Positions 1 to 10,335 of a stretch of 64,000 bases of DNA are shown here, in pieces. Location: contig CM077005.1 in NCBI GenBank assembly GCA_039090855.1, positions 70,986,607-71,050,606 of the forward strand. Reading direction: 5' to 3'. The stretch's first letter is position 1. Each line of letters opens with the position of its first letter. The position numbers were made by a program, and so were the translations under genes. The notes below the pieces were generated by a model. It saw nothing but the letters and a program-made list of their open reading frames with translations, searched no databases and had not been told where the DNA came from. The DNA is from Macrothele yani. Taxonomy: Eukaryota; Arthropoda; Arachnida; Araneae; Macrothelidae.

Positions 1-497
1 CTGGATAAACTGTCGAGCACCATATAGAATAAATTGCTATCTTGCCCACATAAAAAGAGTAAATAAAAAGGAGTAGAAAAAAATATTTCATACCTGTTGC
101 AGATAACTTGGAAATGCTTTGAATATAGTTGGAACCAATGGCATTTACTTTCAAACACACATTTTGTGATTTTCTCTAAAACATATGTTCTTCAAAATGT
201 TCTGAACAAATTTGACTGAATGTTGAAGGTTCCCAGTCTTTCCTTCATATGTCTTGTAACCATGTTGCTCTTTGTTCTTCATTGCTTGGAAACCTATACA
301 TACATAAAAAAATAACTGAAATATAAACAGTACCTTGAGTCAATTTTAACAATTGAAAGGCTTTATACGAATACATTTCATAAACTGTGAGAAAAGTTAG
401 AAACGTGATTTTGGAGAATTTCAGCAGATACTTGGAGGGAGGGGGGGGGGTGAGGTGCACAATAGAATGTTGAGAGGTTTTTAATACATGTTTAATA
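1..497. other. AT-rich flank, nothing recognised
   Basis: I see no convincing gene, RNA or known repeat here. It is AT-rich with a short G-run near 440-450. The TA at 498-499 is the target site of the Tc1 element that follows. Confidence 0.5.
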
Positions 498-499
498 TA

Positions 500-1854
500 C
501 ACTGCTGGCCACCCACAATGCAACACCAAGAAGGAAGCATGCGTCGCACGCAAGAGGACATGCAAACGATTAGCATTGCAGGGCATATGCAAATCATGTG
601 CGCACGGCACGCCACCGAGAAGCACTATCCGAAGGGTACACAGAAGACGGGGTGTAAGTAGTGGAAGTGTGTTGTGCTGCCGGACCTGTGCGTGGGAAGC
701 TTCCTGATGCCTCGTCGCAAAATACGGCAGTCATTCCAGCACGTTTCGGAGTTCGACAGAGGATGAATTGTAGCTTATCGCGACATCGGTTTATCGTACC
801 GAGACATCCAGCCACAGTGAGGCGAGTATGGATTCGGTGGGTGTAGGATGGACGGATGGACCGACGTGAGCGATTGCCGCAGCCGCGGCAAACCACCGTA
901 CGAGAGGACCGGCATGTTGTGCGGCGGGCATTGACGTCTCGCACCGCCATATCACGAGCATTAGCGCAGGAACCAGGGTATGTTGCACAACAACCTGTGT
1001 CAGCATGTACCGTTCGACGTCGTCTGCAGGAGCGGGGACATGTCGCACGGCGCCCATTGCTCCGATTACCATTGACGTTACACCACCGGCGAGTGCGGCG
1101 GCAGTGGGTCGTTGAACGCCGCACCAGGACTACGGAATGGCACGACATTGTCTTCTCCGACGAATCCCGCTTCTGTCTGCAACACCACGATGGTCGGATC
1201 CGCGTGTGGCGGCACCACGGCGAGAGACTGTATGACGCCTGCATTATGCATCGCCATACCGGTCTGTCGCCTGGCGTTATGGTTTGGAGCGCAATTGGAT
1301 ATGACACCCGCACCCCTCTGGTACACATCGCCGGTACACTCAACAGCCACCGCAACATCTCCGACGTTTTGGAGCCTGTAGTCCTCAGTTACCTGCAGGA
1401 CCTGCCAGCGGCCACGTTTCAACAGGACAATGCACGCCCGCACGTGGAACGTATCATGCAACAATTCTTCACGGCCCACCAGGTGTCACTGCTGCCGTGG
1501 TCCGCCTGTTCTTCCGATATGTCGAACACGTCTGGTCGCTAATCGTCAACCGAGTGGCCCGGCAAGCACCACCTGCGGCTACGCCTGAGGAACTGTGGCA
1601 ACGTGTGGAAGCAGCCTGGACCGACATACCCCAAGCCCACATCCAAAGCCTCTTTCGTTCAATGCCGCGGCGTGTAGCGGCCGTTATTGCCAGCCATGGG
1701 GGACACACGAACTATTGATGTCTGCGTGTTCTGCAAGTCGCACGGGCCTGTAAGCTTAATCGTATCATCTTTGTATATGTTGTTATGTGTCCAGTAAATC
1801 TGGCTTTGCTATCTCGTGTCCTTCTTGGTGTTGCATTTTGGGTAGCCAGCAGTG
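500..1854 (+). mobile_element. Tc1/mariner-type element 1
   Basis: The ends are inverted repeats of 35 bp (500-534 and 1820-1854) beginning CACTGCTGG, with 33 of 35 positions matching. The element is flanked by TA at 498-499 and 1855-1856, the target duplication of the Tc1/mariner superfamily. The interior carries a broken transposase on the plus strand. At about 1.36 kb it is near full length, so it decayed by point changes and small indels rather than by large deletion. Confidence 0.9.
727..1718 (+). pseudogene. Tc1-like DDE transposase, broken
   Basis: This encoded a cut-and-paste transposase acting on the flanking inverted repeats. The N-terminal helix-turn-helix (FQHVSEFDRG, 735-764) is interrupted by a stop, and a frame change follows near 830-850. 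The main open part is 856-1542. It contains VFSDESRF, with the first catalytic Asp near 1159, and FQQDNARPH, with the second Asp near 1426. Near 1519-1530 a short deletion removes the expected PIE triad segment and shifts frame. The C-terminus ending GGHTNY continues in another frame to 1718. At least three lesions make it inactive. The family call is secure. Confidence 0.85.
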
Positions 1855-1856
1855 TA

Positions 1857-2470
1857 TATTTACATACAAAATCATAATGCTCAAAAATATGTTTACAAAG
1901 TTATATAGCTCTATTGGGGCCAGAAGCATAAAACTTCACTGCAAAACACTCATGCTTGGTCACTTTACAAGTGTTTCCTTGTTCATTTGTCTCTACTATT
2001 CCTTTTTAATATTTTAAATATCTGTGCCTCCTTTGTGTTTCACCTGTTCATCCACACTGTTTTGTTGTTTCATATACAAGACAGCTCTGTTGTTGATTAG
2101 GAGATATCAACAGTGATGCTTTTCACTGTCACATAATTCCAAGAAACTGTGAGTGCAGTGACTGACGTGCAAAAAAGTCACTATTTTAATGCACTCTGCT
2201 ACTCCAGAAAATCTGTATATGTACTGCGAAATTTAATTTTCATTAAAAGAGCTCTAATGCTGTTACTTAACTGATCTTATCCAACTTGGCTATTACTTTA
2301 TAATGAGTATTTTTTATTGGCTACGATCAATTCTACAATCTAGTGCACTTACCAAGCCCTTACACAGGGGGGATACAGACAGATGAACTTCTGGTATATG
2401 CAGCTAATTCCTAACCCCTATCATTGTCAATATGATGTGAAGTTTTTGGAAAAGAACAATCATGATTCTA
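1857..2470 (+). repeat. Dispersed repeat of unknown class, copy 1
   Basis: This stretch matches the reverse complement of 14215-14925 over several blocks, for example the GGGCCAGAAGC-type block near 1916, the AGGAGATAT block near 2099 and the CTAATTCCTAACCCCTATC block near 2403. A third partial copy lies before 40046. I find no coding potential and no ends, so it may be part of an old non-autonomous transposon. Confidence 0.6.
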
Positions 2471-2524
2471 GGTGTGTTGCTAATATTTCCAAGACGATTA
2501 TCTTTATGCTACAGTGACATTTGT

Positions 2525-2957
2525 TACAGAGATCGCAGTATGTTCAGATTCGTGGCATTCGTTCTTCGGTTCGTGGGGTAAGTTGCGGAGTTCCTCTGGG
2601 ATAGGTGCTGGGACCGGTTCTTTTTTTAATATACATTAATCATATTTTTAATGTTACTTCTGGGGCACACCGTGTGCTGTTTGCTGACGATACCAGTTTA
2701 TTATTTTCCGGTAATTCTTTAATGGAGTTGGTACCTTTAGTTAATTGCGATCGTCAGGAGTTCTTTCGTTGGTTCAGTTGCAGTTATTTAACTATAAATC
2801 AAGATAAAACTAATGCCGTCCTGTTTTTACGTCGTTCTTATTGTTCGTCTACCCAACTGGTTTCTTTGTGAATGGAGTTCCCATTACATTTAAGAGTACT
2901 GTTAAATTTCTAGGTGTACTTATTCAGGAGTCTCTACGTTCAGATAATTACATTAAT
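2525..2957 (+). pseudogene. Non-LTR retrotransposon reverse transcriptase fragment
   Basis: The translation contains the RT block GVPLG-stop-VLGPVLFLIYINHI (around 2590-2645) followed by VLFADDTSLLF (near 2675-2705), which holds the catalytic FADD. The usual Gln of the GVPQG block has become a stop codon (TAG at 2602-2604). After a frame change near 2871 it continues as NGVPITFKSTVKFLGVLIQ, typical of the region after the RT palm in Jockey/CR1-like LINEs. It is truncated at both ends, and the Tc1 element at 2960 interrupts it. Confidence 0.75.
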
Positions 2958-2959
2958 TA

Positions 2960-4363
2960 CACTGGCGGAAAGTGAAAAAAGAACACCAAGAAAGAATTGG
3001 CGGACGATCATGAAATTTACATATGTTAATGGGGTCAAGTTTACGTAGGTGTGATGTTAATTTCGGGACCAACCGGTCAGCGCTAACGCCACAGCACGGC
3101 ATAATATGCAAATTATCGTCGGTGGTATTTAAGGAGTACGGCGAAGTGAATGTAATCAGTCGTCGGCGTACGGACACGTGCGAAGACCCTGAAGAAGCTG
3201 CAATGCCTGAACATGGAAGACGTGTACGATTTCAGCAGTTATCGGACTTTAAGCGAGGTCGTCTAGTCGGACTCCGCGAGGCCGGGTGGTCGTATCGACG
3301 TATTGCGGAGCTAATTGGACGGGAAGTATCGGTGGTGGTACGATGGTGGCGTAGATGGTCCGAGGAACATTCCCACATGAGAAGACGTGGAACCGGGAGT
3401 CACAGACGGACTGATGAGCGAACCGATCAACGCATAAGAAGAGCGGCGTTGTCAAGCACAGCATCCACTGCGACGCAAATCCGACCTGCCGTTGCACCTG
3501 AGGTGACTGCGAGCAATCCGCAACCGTCTACTGGATGCAGGACTACGTGCAAGTGTGCCTCTGGCATGTGTACCTCTAACTCCAGCCCTCCGTCAGGAAC
3601 GGCTGCAGTGGTGTCGCCAACATCTGCACTGGAGAACGCAATGGCGATCTGTCGTGTTCAGCGATGAAAACAGATTCTGTTTGGGAGCCTCCGATGGCCG
3701 TATGCGTGTTCGCAGAGGCACAGGGGAGCGTCTCCACCCTTCTTGACACCGACAGCAACACAGAGGACCTACACCTGCATGGTCACCTGGTGTGGGGAGC
3801 GATCAGCTATCACCCCCGTACACAACTAGTGTTTGTACCGGGTACGTTAAACAGCACCTCCTACATCAACATCATCATTCAGCCCGTTGTTGTGCCATTT
3901 GTAAGGTCGGTCCATCGTGGTGTTTTTCAGCAAGATAACGCACGCCCACACACGGCTCGTGCAACGCAACATGCACTTCAGGGTGTGAGACAATTTCCAA
4001 GGCCTGCACGTTCACCGAATTTGTCCCCCATTGAGCACGTGTGGGATTATATGGGACAACGACATATCCGGTCTCCACGACCATCCCCGATTTACGCGTC
4101 CAGGTTGAGGATGCTTTGAACTCAATACCCCAAACTTACATCCAACATCTGTACGATAGACTCCATGCAAGAATTGCACAGTGTGACGCAGTTCATGGCG
4201 GTTCAACCTCGTACCAACCATGTTACATGGAAATGTCATTTTTCAGTTTACCAGCAAATACAGCTGTATTTTGCCATAATGTTTTGATCACGTTATCCTC
4301 TGTATTCCGTTATTATGCTGTATAAATTTCGTTGGTATCAGACGTCTCCTTCTTGGTGTTCTT
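2960..4363 (+). mobile_element. Tc1/mariner-type element 2, 3' end truncated
   Basis: The left inverted repeat starts CACTGGCGGAAAGTG at 2960 after a TA. The matching right end (CCTTCTTGGTGTTC from 4348) is cut after about 16 bp, exactly where the modular repeat element starts near 4364. The last part of the right inverted repeat and the second TA are missing. The plus-strand interior holds transposase remnants. Confidence 0.8.
3203..4323 (+). pseudogene. Tc1-like transposase, multiply frameshifted
   Basis: The start MPEHGRRVRFQQLSDF at 3203 leads into a helix-turn-helix (GRLVGLREAGWSYRRIAELIGR). The frame breaks near 3490-3560 and again near 3665-3780. The central part has VVFSDENRF (first Asp, around 3655). 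The later part has FQQDNARPH (second Asp) and LSPIEHVWD (third acidic residue), with 32 residues between second Asp and Glu; 34 is usual for Tc1. Another frame change near 4040-4110 leads to the C-terminal VHGGSTSY. The gene cannot make an intact protein. Confidence 0.85.
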
Positions 4364-4450
4364 TTTAGCACGTATTTTGTAAAAAAAGATCATGCTTCTG
4401 CTATCGGTTTGTCCGTCCGTCCGCCTGTACCCACGATATCTCTGCAACTA

Positions 4451-5983
4451 CACTGCTGGACAATTGCTAAGGACGGATCATAAACGGCTACATAGCGCAT
4501 AAAAAAGTAAGTGTGGTTGGATGCCAAGTGAAATAAAATAATGTCAGAATGCCAGGACATTACAAGAAAGACAATTTATTGTGCTCTGAAATCCAGAAGG
4601 CTTTGGAACGTGTTCAAGGGACAAACAGGCCATTTTGTGCAGAATACGTAAACGTGTTCCGGCGTAAGATGTCAATACGGGATATGGCCACCATGGAGGG
4701 CGATGCAAGATTCCACACGTCGTGTCATGCTTTGCACAACATTATCAAGCAGCTGTTGGGGTAATTTATCCCATTCCTCTGTCAGTGCACGGATGAGGGT
4801 GTTTATTGGAGGGCATTGGCGACCAGCATATTGGAGGGCATTGGCGACCAGCAAGACTCCTCCCCAAAGCATCCCACACATTTTCAATGGGATTCAGATC
4901 TGAAGAACGTGCTGGCCATACGAGGCGTTGAATATCCTCGCTCTTCAAGACACTCCTGGACAGCGACTGTTCGATGACATGTTGCGTTGTCGTCCATGAA
5001 AATGAATCTATCACCGACAGCACCACGGAACATGCGAACATGAGGTAGCAGAACATCATTAATGTATCGTTGGCCATTCATAGTCCCAGTTGGAAGCACA
5101 TAGAGGGACGTACGGCCATTGATCATGAAGCCAGCCCATACCATGACACTACATGTCGGATATCGGTCCCTTTCCTGTATGTTTGCTGGACAATATGCAG
5201 TACCACTATCACGCCAGATCAGTTGTCGTCGACAATCAGACGATAGACTGTATCTACTCTCATCTGAGAAGAGGACAGCAGACCAGTCGTTATCAGTCCA
5301 ATTGCGATGTTGATGGCACCATTGCAAACGGGCGGTACGGTGACGTCTGGACAATGGGATGCACACAACAGGACGGCGGGCGTATAGTCCTCCTTCATGC
5401 AAACGTCTGGCGACAGTTTTTCGGGAGATCCGCTTGCCAGTAGCAGCCATAAACTGATTTTTCACCTCACTAGCTGTGCTGCGCCGGTGTCTTTTTGTTG
5501 ATAGCACTATGTACCGATCTTCTGCAGGTGTCGTACTGCGAACACGACCTCCCCCGTGACGTTTGCTACACTCTCCATTTGTTTGAAATGATTTCCAAAG
5601 CCTTGAAATAACACTGTGGCTGACGTCGAACTCCCTGGCAACATCTGTTATTTTTCGCCCTTCTTCAATCTTGCCAATAATACGGCCACGCGTAAAATCA
5701 TCTAGGTGATGTCGGGAAGACATACTGAAAATTGCAAGTTCGTCAATTGATTCTTTCCCTTTCAACTTTGCGTTTGAACAACAACGGTCAATACGCGTCA
5801 AATCCTTTATATCTCTTATCAGCGCTATGACGTCACGAACGAGTTCCGCAATCCAAAATTTGCATACGCTCAACACGTCTTACTGTATCCCGCACTTATG
5901 CTAATTTCCACATTTTCCTGCCTTCCATTTTATGGTTGCTATCGTTGCTATTGTCATCCGTCCTTAGCAATTGTCCGGCAGTG
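4451..5983 (-). mobile_element. Tc1/mariner-type element 3 (nested in the modular repeat)
   Basis: Inverted repeats of 28 bp (4451-4478 and 5956-5983, 27 matches) begin CACTGCTGGACAATTGC. TA flanks both sides (4449-4450, 5984-5985). Removing the element joins CTGCAAC-TA-TTAGTCCGATTT, which is the uninterrupted sequence of the second modular repeat at about 10434-10450. The insertion is therefore directly demonstrated. Confidence 0.95.
4672..5723 (-). pseudogene. Tc1-like transposase with two frameshifts
   Basis: The start is taken at MSSRHHLDDFTRGRIIG (ATG at 5723) because the recognisable helix-turn-helix begins there. Residues 1-110 hold the DNA-binding region. LFSDESRY gives the first Asp near residue 154, and FMDDNATCH the second near 244-245. 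A frame change near 4930-4960 separates this from SSDLNPIENVWD, which carries the third catalytic Glu. A second shift comes from a 25-bp tandem duplication (4804-4828 = 4829-4853). The C-terminus ends LHGGHIPY. The long open N-terminal part suggests more recent inactivation than elements 1 and 2. Confidence 0.9.
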
Positions 5984-6077
5984 TATTAGTCCGATTTGGA
6001 AAAATTCTTTTGCATTGGGAAGCTTGAAATATGCAAATGATGATACTTTATTTCGTTTTTTTTACGATGTACAATTT

Positions 6078-8160
6078 TGCCGGTAGAGGGCGTAAATGCA
6101 GATGATGTCGAATTCAAAAATACGTTTTATTCCACATATTTGCCTCTAAACATCCTATTGAATTTTTTTATCTTTCGAATCCATTTATGTCAAACAGTAT
6201 TTTAGATACAGTTACTTTTTCAAATTACGCATAGATTTTCCGCTAGGGGGCGTAAAAATAAATTACTTTTTCCTCGATAACTCTTCTTCTAAAACTCCGA
6301 TTTCAATTTTTTTTTCTTCAGCGGATACATCTCCTGATTGAAAATCTTTTCCATATAATTTCAAATTTTTGGTAAAGAATACTTTGGCCACCAGGGGGCG
6401 TAAGGGTTAATTTTTGCTTCTGTTGTATTTACCATAAAATCGAAGCTTCTAAAATATCGATTGAAAAAATTCTTTCGTGGACTGATGCCACTCACATCGA
6501 TAAACCTTTTCGGAATATTTTCTTCTTAAAATATTACACAGTTTCTCCGCCAGGGGGCGTGGATGTACATCTTAATTTTGGTAATATCTCTACTTCTAGG
6601 AGTCTGATTTGAAAAATTCCTTCTTTGTTGGATAGTGTTTTCCGTATGACATGTTTTTCGTGTAATATCAAAATTTTCAAGGTAATTCATAGACTTCCCG
6701 CTAGGGGGCGTAGCGGTAAATTGGTTTCCCCCTATATCTCTGCTTCTAAATCTCCGATTTGAAAAATTCTTTCTGCACCGGATAAAGCTCCTGATGGGAA
6801 ATCGTTTGCACATAATTTCTATTTGTGTAAAAAAATAGTTTGGCCACCAGGGGGCGTAAATCTTAATTTCCGCTTCTGTTGTATTTGCAGCAAAATATAA
6901 TGTTCTAAATTCTCGATTGAAAAAAACGTCGTTTGTTGACCGATACTACTCATGTCGACAAACCTTTCAGAAACATTTTCTTCTTAAAATAGCGCATGGT
7001 TTCAACGCCAGGCGTAGATGTATATCTTATTTTTGTCAATATCTCTACTTCTAGGAGTCCGATTTGAAAAATTCCTTCTTTGTTGGATAGTGTTCCTGTG
7101 TGACATGTGGTTCATATAATTTCAAAATTTTCAAGTAATTCATAGACTTTCCGCTAGGAGGCGTAAATGTAAATTGCGTTTCCCAATATATTTCTGCTTC
7201 TAAATCTCCGATTCGAAAAATTCCTTCTTCACCGCATACTGCTTCTGATGGAAAATCGTTTGCATATATTTTCTAATTTTTGTAAGAAATGGTTTGGACA
7301 CCAGGTGGCGTAAGTCCTATTTCCGCTTCTGTTGTATTTGCAGCAAAATATATATATATTTTTTATTGGAGGTTTAACGACCACCGTGAGCAACTCAATA
7401 GGCTATAAGCAATCGCCCGTCCCTAATTTAGGGTCACTGGTTCCAGGGAAGGGAGAGAGCCAGTGCCGTAAGACAAACACAACATCCATGCCTCCCCGGG
7501 ATTCGAACCCGGACCCTGTTCGGACGAATGATCAGAGGCCATCGCTTAGACTACTGCACCACCGAAGCTGCCGCAGCAAAATATGAGCTTCTAAAATCTC
7601 GATTGAAAAAGTCGTTTGTTGGCCGATACTACTCATGTCGACAAACCTCTTAGGAAAATTTTCTTTTTGAAAAAATGCATGGTTTCTTCGCCAGGGGACG
7701 TAGATGTATATCTCATTTTTGTCAATATCTCTACTTCTAAGAGTACGATTTGAAAAATTCCTTCTTTGTTGGATAGTGTTTCCGATGCGAAATGTTTTTC
7801 CTATAAATTCAAAATTTTGAAGTAAATCATAGACTTTCCGCTAAGGGGCACAAAGTTAAATTACGTTTTCTGGGTTATTTCTGCTCCTAAAGATCTGATT
7901 TGAAAAATTCTTCCTATATCGCATACAAGACCTGGTGGAAAATATTTTTCACATAATTTCTAATGTTTGGTAAAGAATGGTTTAGCCATCAGGGCTCATA
8001 TGTGTTTATTTCTGCTTCTGAAGTATTTGTTGCAAAATCTGGGCTCCTGAAAACTCGACTGAATTTTTTTTTTCATTGACCGATAATGCTTATATGGATA
8101 CACCTTTTGAGAATACTTTCTACCTAAAATAATGCATGGTTTTCCCACCAGGGGACGTAA
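6078..8160 (+). repeat. Array of about 150-bp modules with CTCF-like motifs (copy A)
   Basis: Thirteen modules recur every 144-164 bp. Each has a core such as CCGCTAGGGGGC, CCACCAGGGGGC or CCGCCAGGGGGC, followed by GTAAA and then an ATCTCTGCTTCTAAA-type block and GATTTGAAAAATTC. Best cores: 6240-6251, 6388-6399, 6547-6558, 6698-6709, 6844-6855. Degenerate cores: near 6078, 7007, 7153, 7301, 7688, 7839, 7985 and 8147. From 6240 the three core types follow in fixed order a-b-c, giving a higher-order period of about 455 bp. The cores match the published CTCF consensus at 11-12 of 12 positions. Any binding is inference. Confidence 0.8.
7352..7572 (-). repeat. tRNA-derived SINE, copy 1
   Basis: It is flanked by the 12-bp duplication GCAGCAAAATAT (7340-7351 and 7573-7584). 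On the minus strand it has a tRNA-like head with A box and B box (GGTTCGAATCC type), a conserved body ending GGTGGTCGTTAAACCTCC, and an A-rich tail. It sits inside the modular repeat. Confidence 0.9.
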
Positions 8161-8364
8161 AGTCACATCTTATTTTTGTCGATATCTCAGTTTCTAAGAG
8201 TTCGTAAGCTCACGATTCCGTTTCCAGCAATATCTGAGGGATTCAAAACCCGATTGAAAATCTTCTTTCTTTCGTCAGATCTATTGTTTTCCATACCGAT
8301 TCCATTGACTTTGAATAGCTTTGATAAATTTAATTTGCGTCAGAACGGATTCAAAAGACGTGCT

Positions 8365-9246
8365 TATTACACCCGAAAATTCGGTGTCATTTTTCTTGTT
8401 GTGTTTTGTAGCCACTCTCAGGTTCGCAGGGCCCTTTACAAAAGACTGGTATTTCCCTGTTCCCTTGGTTGGTGGCCAAAGCAAAACTTAATTCCACTGG
8501 GAGTTGGGAAATCCCATTGCCAATCCACCCACACAGAGAAGGAGAGACAGCGGTCCACTATGTGTCTACCCAATTCCCTTTGGAGAGATCACACCCCCTA
8601 TCCATGCTATGTTTCTCTTCTGATAGTGTAGTGGCTGTTTGCTTTACTTCATGGTTTGGTGCTGGATTCCCCTGGAGCTACTCTAAACAAAAGAAGCTCC
8701 TGACCCCTTTCTTTTTCTGCGAACATCCCTTTGCTCCTTCCCCACCCCAGGGCTTAGTGGCCCACTCACTCTGTTGCAGTAGTCTATTCCCTTGCCTTTT
8801 GACCATCAGGACTGCTCATCTCATTTTCATGAAAAGATCTAGGGAGAGTCTGAGTGTTGGCTATTTTGTCACCCCTTCTCCCCACTCCTGGTTATCCGTG
8901 CCACTACTCCGGGCGAAGTGCTTTTCTACAGAATAGGCTCTGTTCCTGACATCTCATGTAATTCATTTAAAACATTTATTCAACTGTGACTACTAGTTTA
9001 TTCCATAGTTTTACTTACACCAAAAACTTCACTGTGAATTTATAGAGGCTATTACAGAACTATAGGGGCTATTACTTATTACGTGAGTATACAAATCATT
9101 TAAAGTATAAACTGAACAAACTTTGTCATATACATTTCGTAGTCTTTTCTGCACAACAAAATACACCGTTGACACAGGCAAGCAGGCATCAATTGGGAAC
9201 CTCAACGAACTATAGGGGGCGCTGCGCAAACGTAAACAAACTTCTC
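8365..9246. other. Unassigned sequence
   Basis: No protein family, RNA or inverted end could be recognised. Part of it (about 8450-8930) is less AT-rich than its surroundings and has long open frames without any familiar motif; I do not regard them as coding. Confidence 0.4.
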
Positions 9247-9261
9247 TAGTACGGGTAACGT
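9247..9261 (+). promoter_or_regulatory. Shared 15-mer upstream of the SWIM exon
   Basis: TAGTACGGGTAACGT lies 31 bp before the ATG of the SWIM exon. The identical 15-mer occurs on the minus strand at 10250-10264, upstream of the THAP-like exon. Near each copy is a CTCF-like box: AACTATAGGGGGCGCTG at 9208-9224, and GCCGCTAGAGGGAG near 10282-10295 in the opposite relative orientation. A shared promoter element is inferred. Confidence 0.4.
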
Positions 9262-9292
9262 CGCACGTGTTTCCATAAAGTCGAATGTTAGA

Positions 9293-9615
9293 ATGGCTGG
9301 TTTGTCGCTTTTAATCCTTGAAATAATGAAATTTGTGGACGCTTCCAAAAATTCAAGATGCATTAAAGAAGGGGAAGTGATTGTTAATGTAGGCCATATT
9401 ATTTCTTGTGGAATTAAGAAGGAAGATGGAAGAGAAATTCTCATAGTTTCGCACTGCATTCAGTCCACGGCAATAGCGTCATCGCCTCACTCCATCAACG
9501 GTGTTTTAGATACAAGTAACAGTGAAATTTCTATAAAGTCATTTGAGTGCTCTTGTAAAGCGGGCAGAAGTGGAACGTGTAAGCACTGTGTAGCAGTAAT
9601 GCTTTACTGTAACAG
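9293..9615 (+). CDS. SWIM zinc-finger protein, probable first exon
   Basis: The open frame starts MAGLSLLILEIMKFVD and ends in a SWIM-type zinc finger, C-S-C-x7-C-K-H (CSCKAGRSGTCKHC), with the pattern CxC-x7-CxH. It stops at a candidate splice donor (AACAG|GTAATT, 9615/9616). SWIM fingers bind DNA or protein in many families, including multi-copy arthropod proteins that may be transposon-derived. About 107 residues are visible and no downstream exon was identified. The ATG follows the shared 15-mer by 31 bp. It could be a host gene's first exon, a domesticated element or a relic. Confidence 0.5.
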
Positions 9616-10067
9616 GTAATTTTTATTTTTACATTTTCAGGCAAGTGATATAGTAATACCGACACGGGTGTTCTAATCCGGATTACTATTAAAAGCTGAC
9701 ATTTCGTTTCACTTGACGTTTCCCAGGACCCATTTTCAATACTGTCAACAATAACATTTGTAATTTTTGAACATTCTGTTCCTAAAAGTGTTTGTGAATT
9801 GGTAATTGTTGATCATCATTGGGTTCTGCGTTTTTGAAACGATGACTGTTGACAGAACATTGCAAATCTTGTTCCATAATGAAGTTTAAATTTATACGGA
9901 TAACAGCAATTATTTGTTTTCAAGATTATGTAGAAATGCGGATTTTTTAATTACTACTATGCAATAAAAACATGCTGCCTTGTTTATTATTTATTCAAAG
10001 ACGTTACTAGGTTAGTAGCATTTCACTGGAAGGATTTCAAACGCAAGGCACAAACGTTTATACTAAC
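9616..10067. other. Unassigned sequence between convergent exons
   Basis: AT-rich, with no recognised coding sequence or repeat end. It separates the plus-strand SWIM exon from the minus-strand THAP-like exon. Confidence 0.4.
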
Positions 10068-10150
10068 TTGTGAAAAACATAGCTGAAACCTTGGGAACGA
10101 TATTGCGGGACACAACAATATGATTTGTTCTTCCTCACGGAATTCTCCAT
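10068..10150 (-). CDS. THAP-like first exon, degenerate
   Basis: From ATG at 10150 it reads MENSVRKNKSYCCVPQYRSQ and then GFSYVFHK, ending at a donor CACAA|GTTAGT. The layout Cys...FHK followed by a splice donor matches the first exon of THAP zinc-finger genes. The donor context is the same as in the two THAP exons at 12972-13043 and 13576-13646. The second zinc Cys of the expected CxxxC is Tyr here, so the finger may not fold. No later exon was found. Confidence 0.4.
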
Positions 10151-10335
10151 TATACAACTCTCTAATTCCAGAATGAATGCAAAAATACACCAAACTACGA
10201 CAACTGAACGTAATGAGCGATCTACCAACAGCCAAACATTGAGCCGAAAACGTTACCCGTACTACAGTAATTCTTCCTTTTGCCGCTAGAGGGAGAGCGG
10301 ACCGCTGAGATTGCCAATTATGTAAATTGCTTTTT

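Larger units (their letters stand above)
4367..8364. mobile_element. Unclassified modular repeat element, copy A
   Basis: The left end AGCACGTATTTTG (4367-4379) is matched in inverted orientation by CAAAAGACGTGCT (8352-8364), 12 of 13 positions. The first 30 bp can also fold as a hairpin (AGCACG...CATGCT). After a unique start, the body consists of about 150-bp modules from 6078 to about 8160. A Tc1 element (4451-5983) and a SINE (7352-7572) are later insertions, so the original length was about 2.2 kb. I see no protein. The superfamily is unknown and no target duplication is evident. Confidence 0.65.

Noticed and set aside
594..1358. Long open frame on the minus strand across Tc1 element 1
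   Set aside because: Antisense shadow of the transposase; Arg/Cys-rich with no family resemblance.
4451..5983. Host gene reading of the 330-codon minus-strand frame
   Set aside because: Inverted ends, TA duplication and DDE motifs show it is a Tc1 transposase.
6078..8160. CRISPR array
   Set aside because: Repeat units are about 150 bp and diverged, with no short identical repeats and unique spacers, in a eukaryotic setting.
8176..8936. Two overlapping open frames of about 150 codons
   Set aside because: No domain, no start context and low-complexity Ser/Pro/Phe composition; no splice or homology support.
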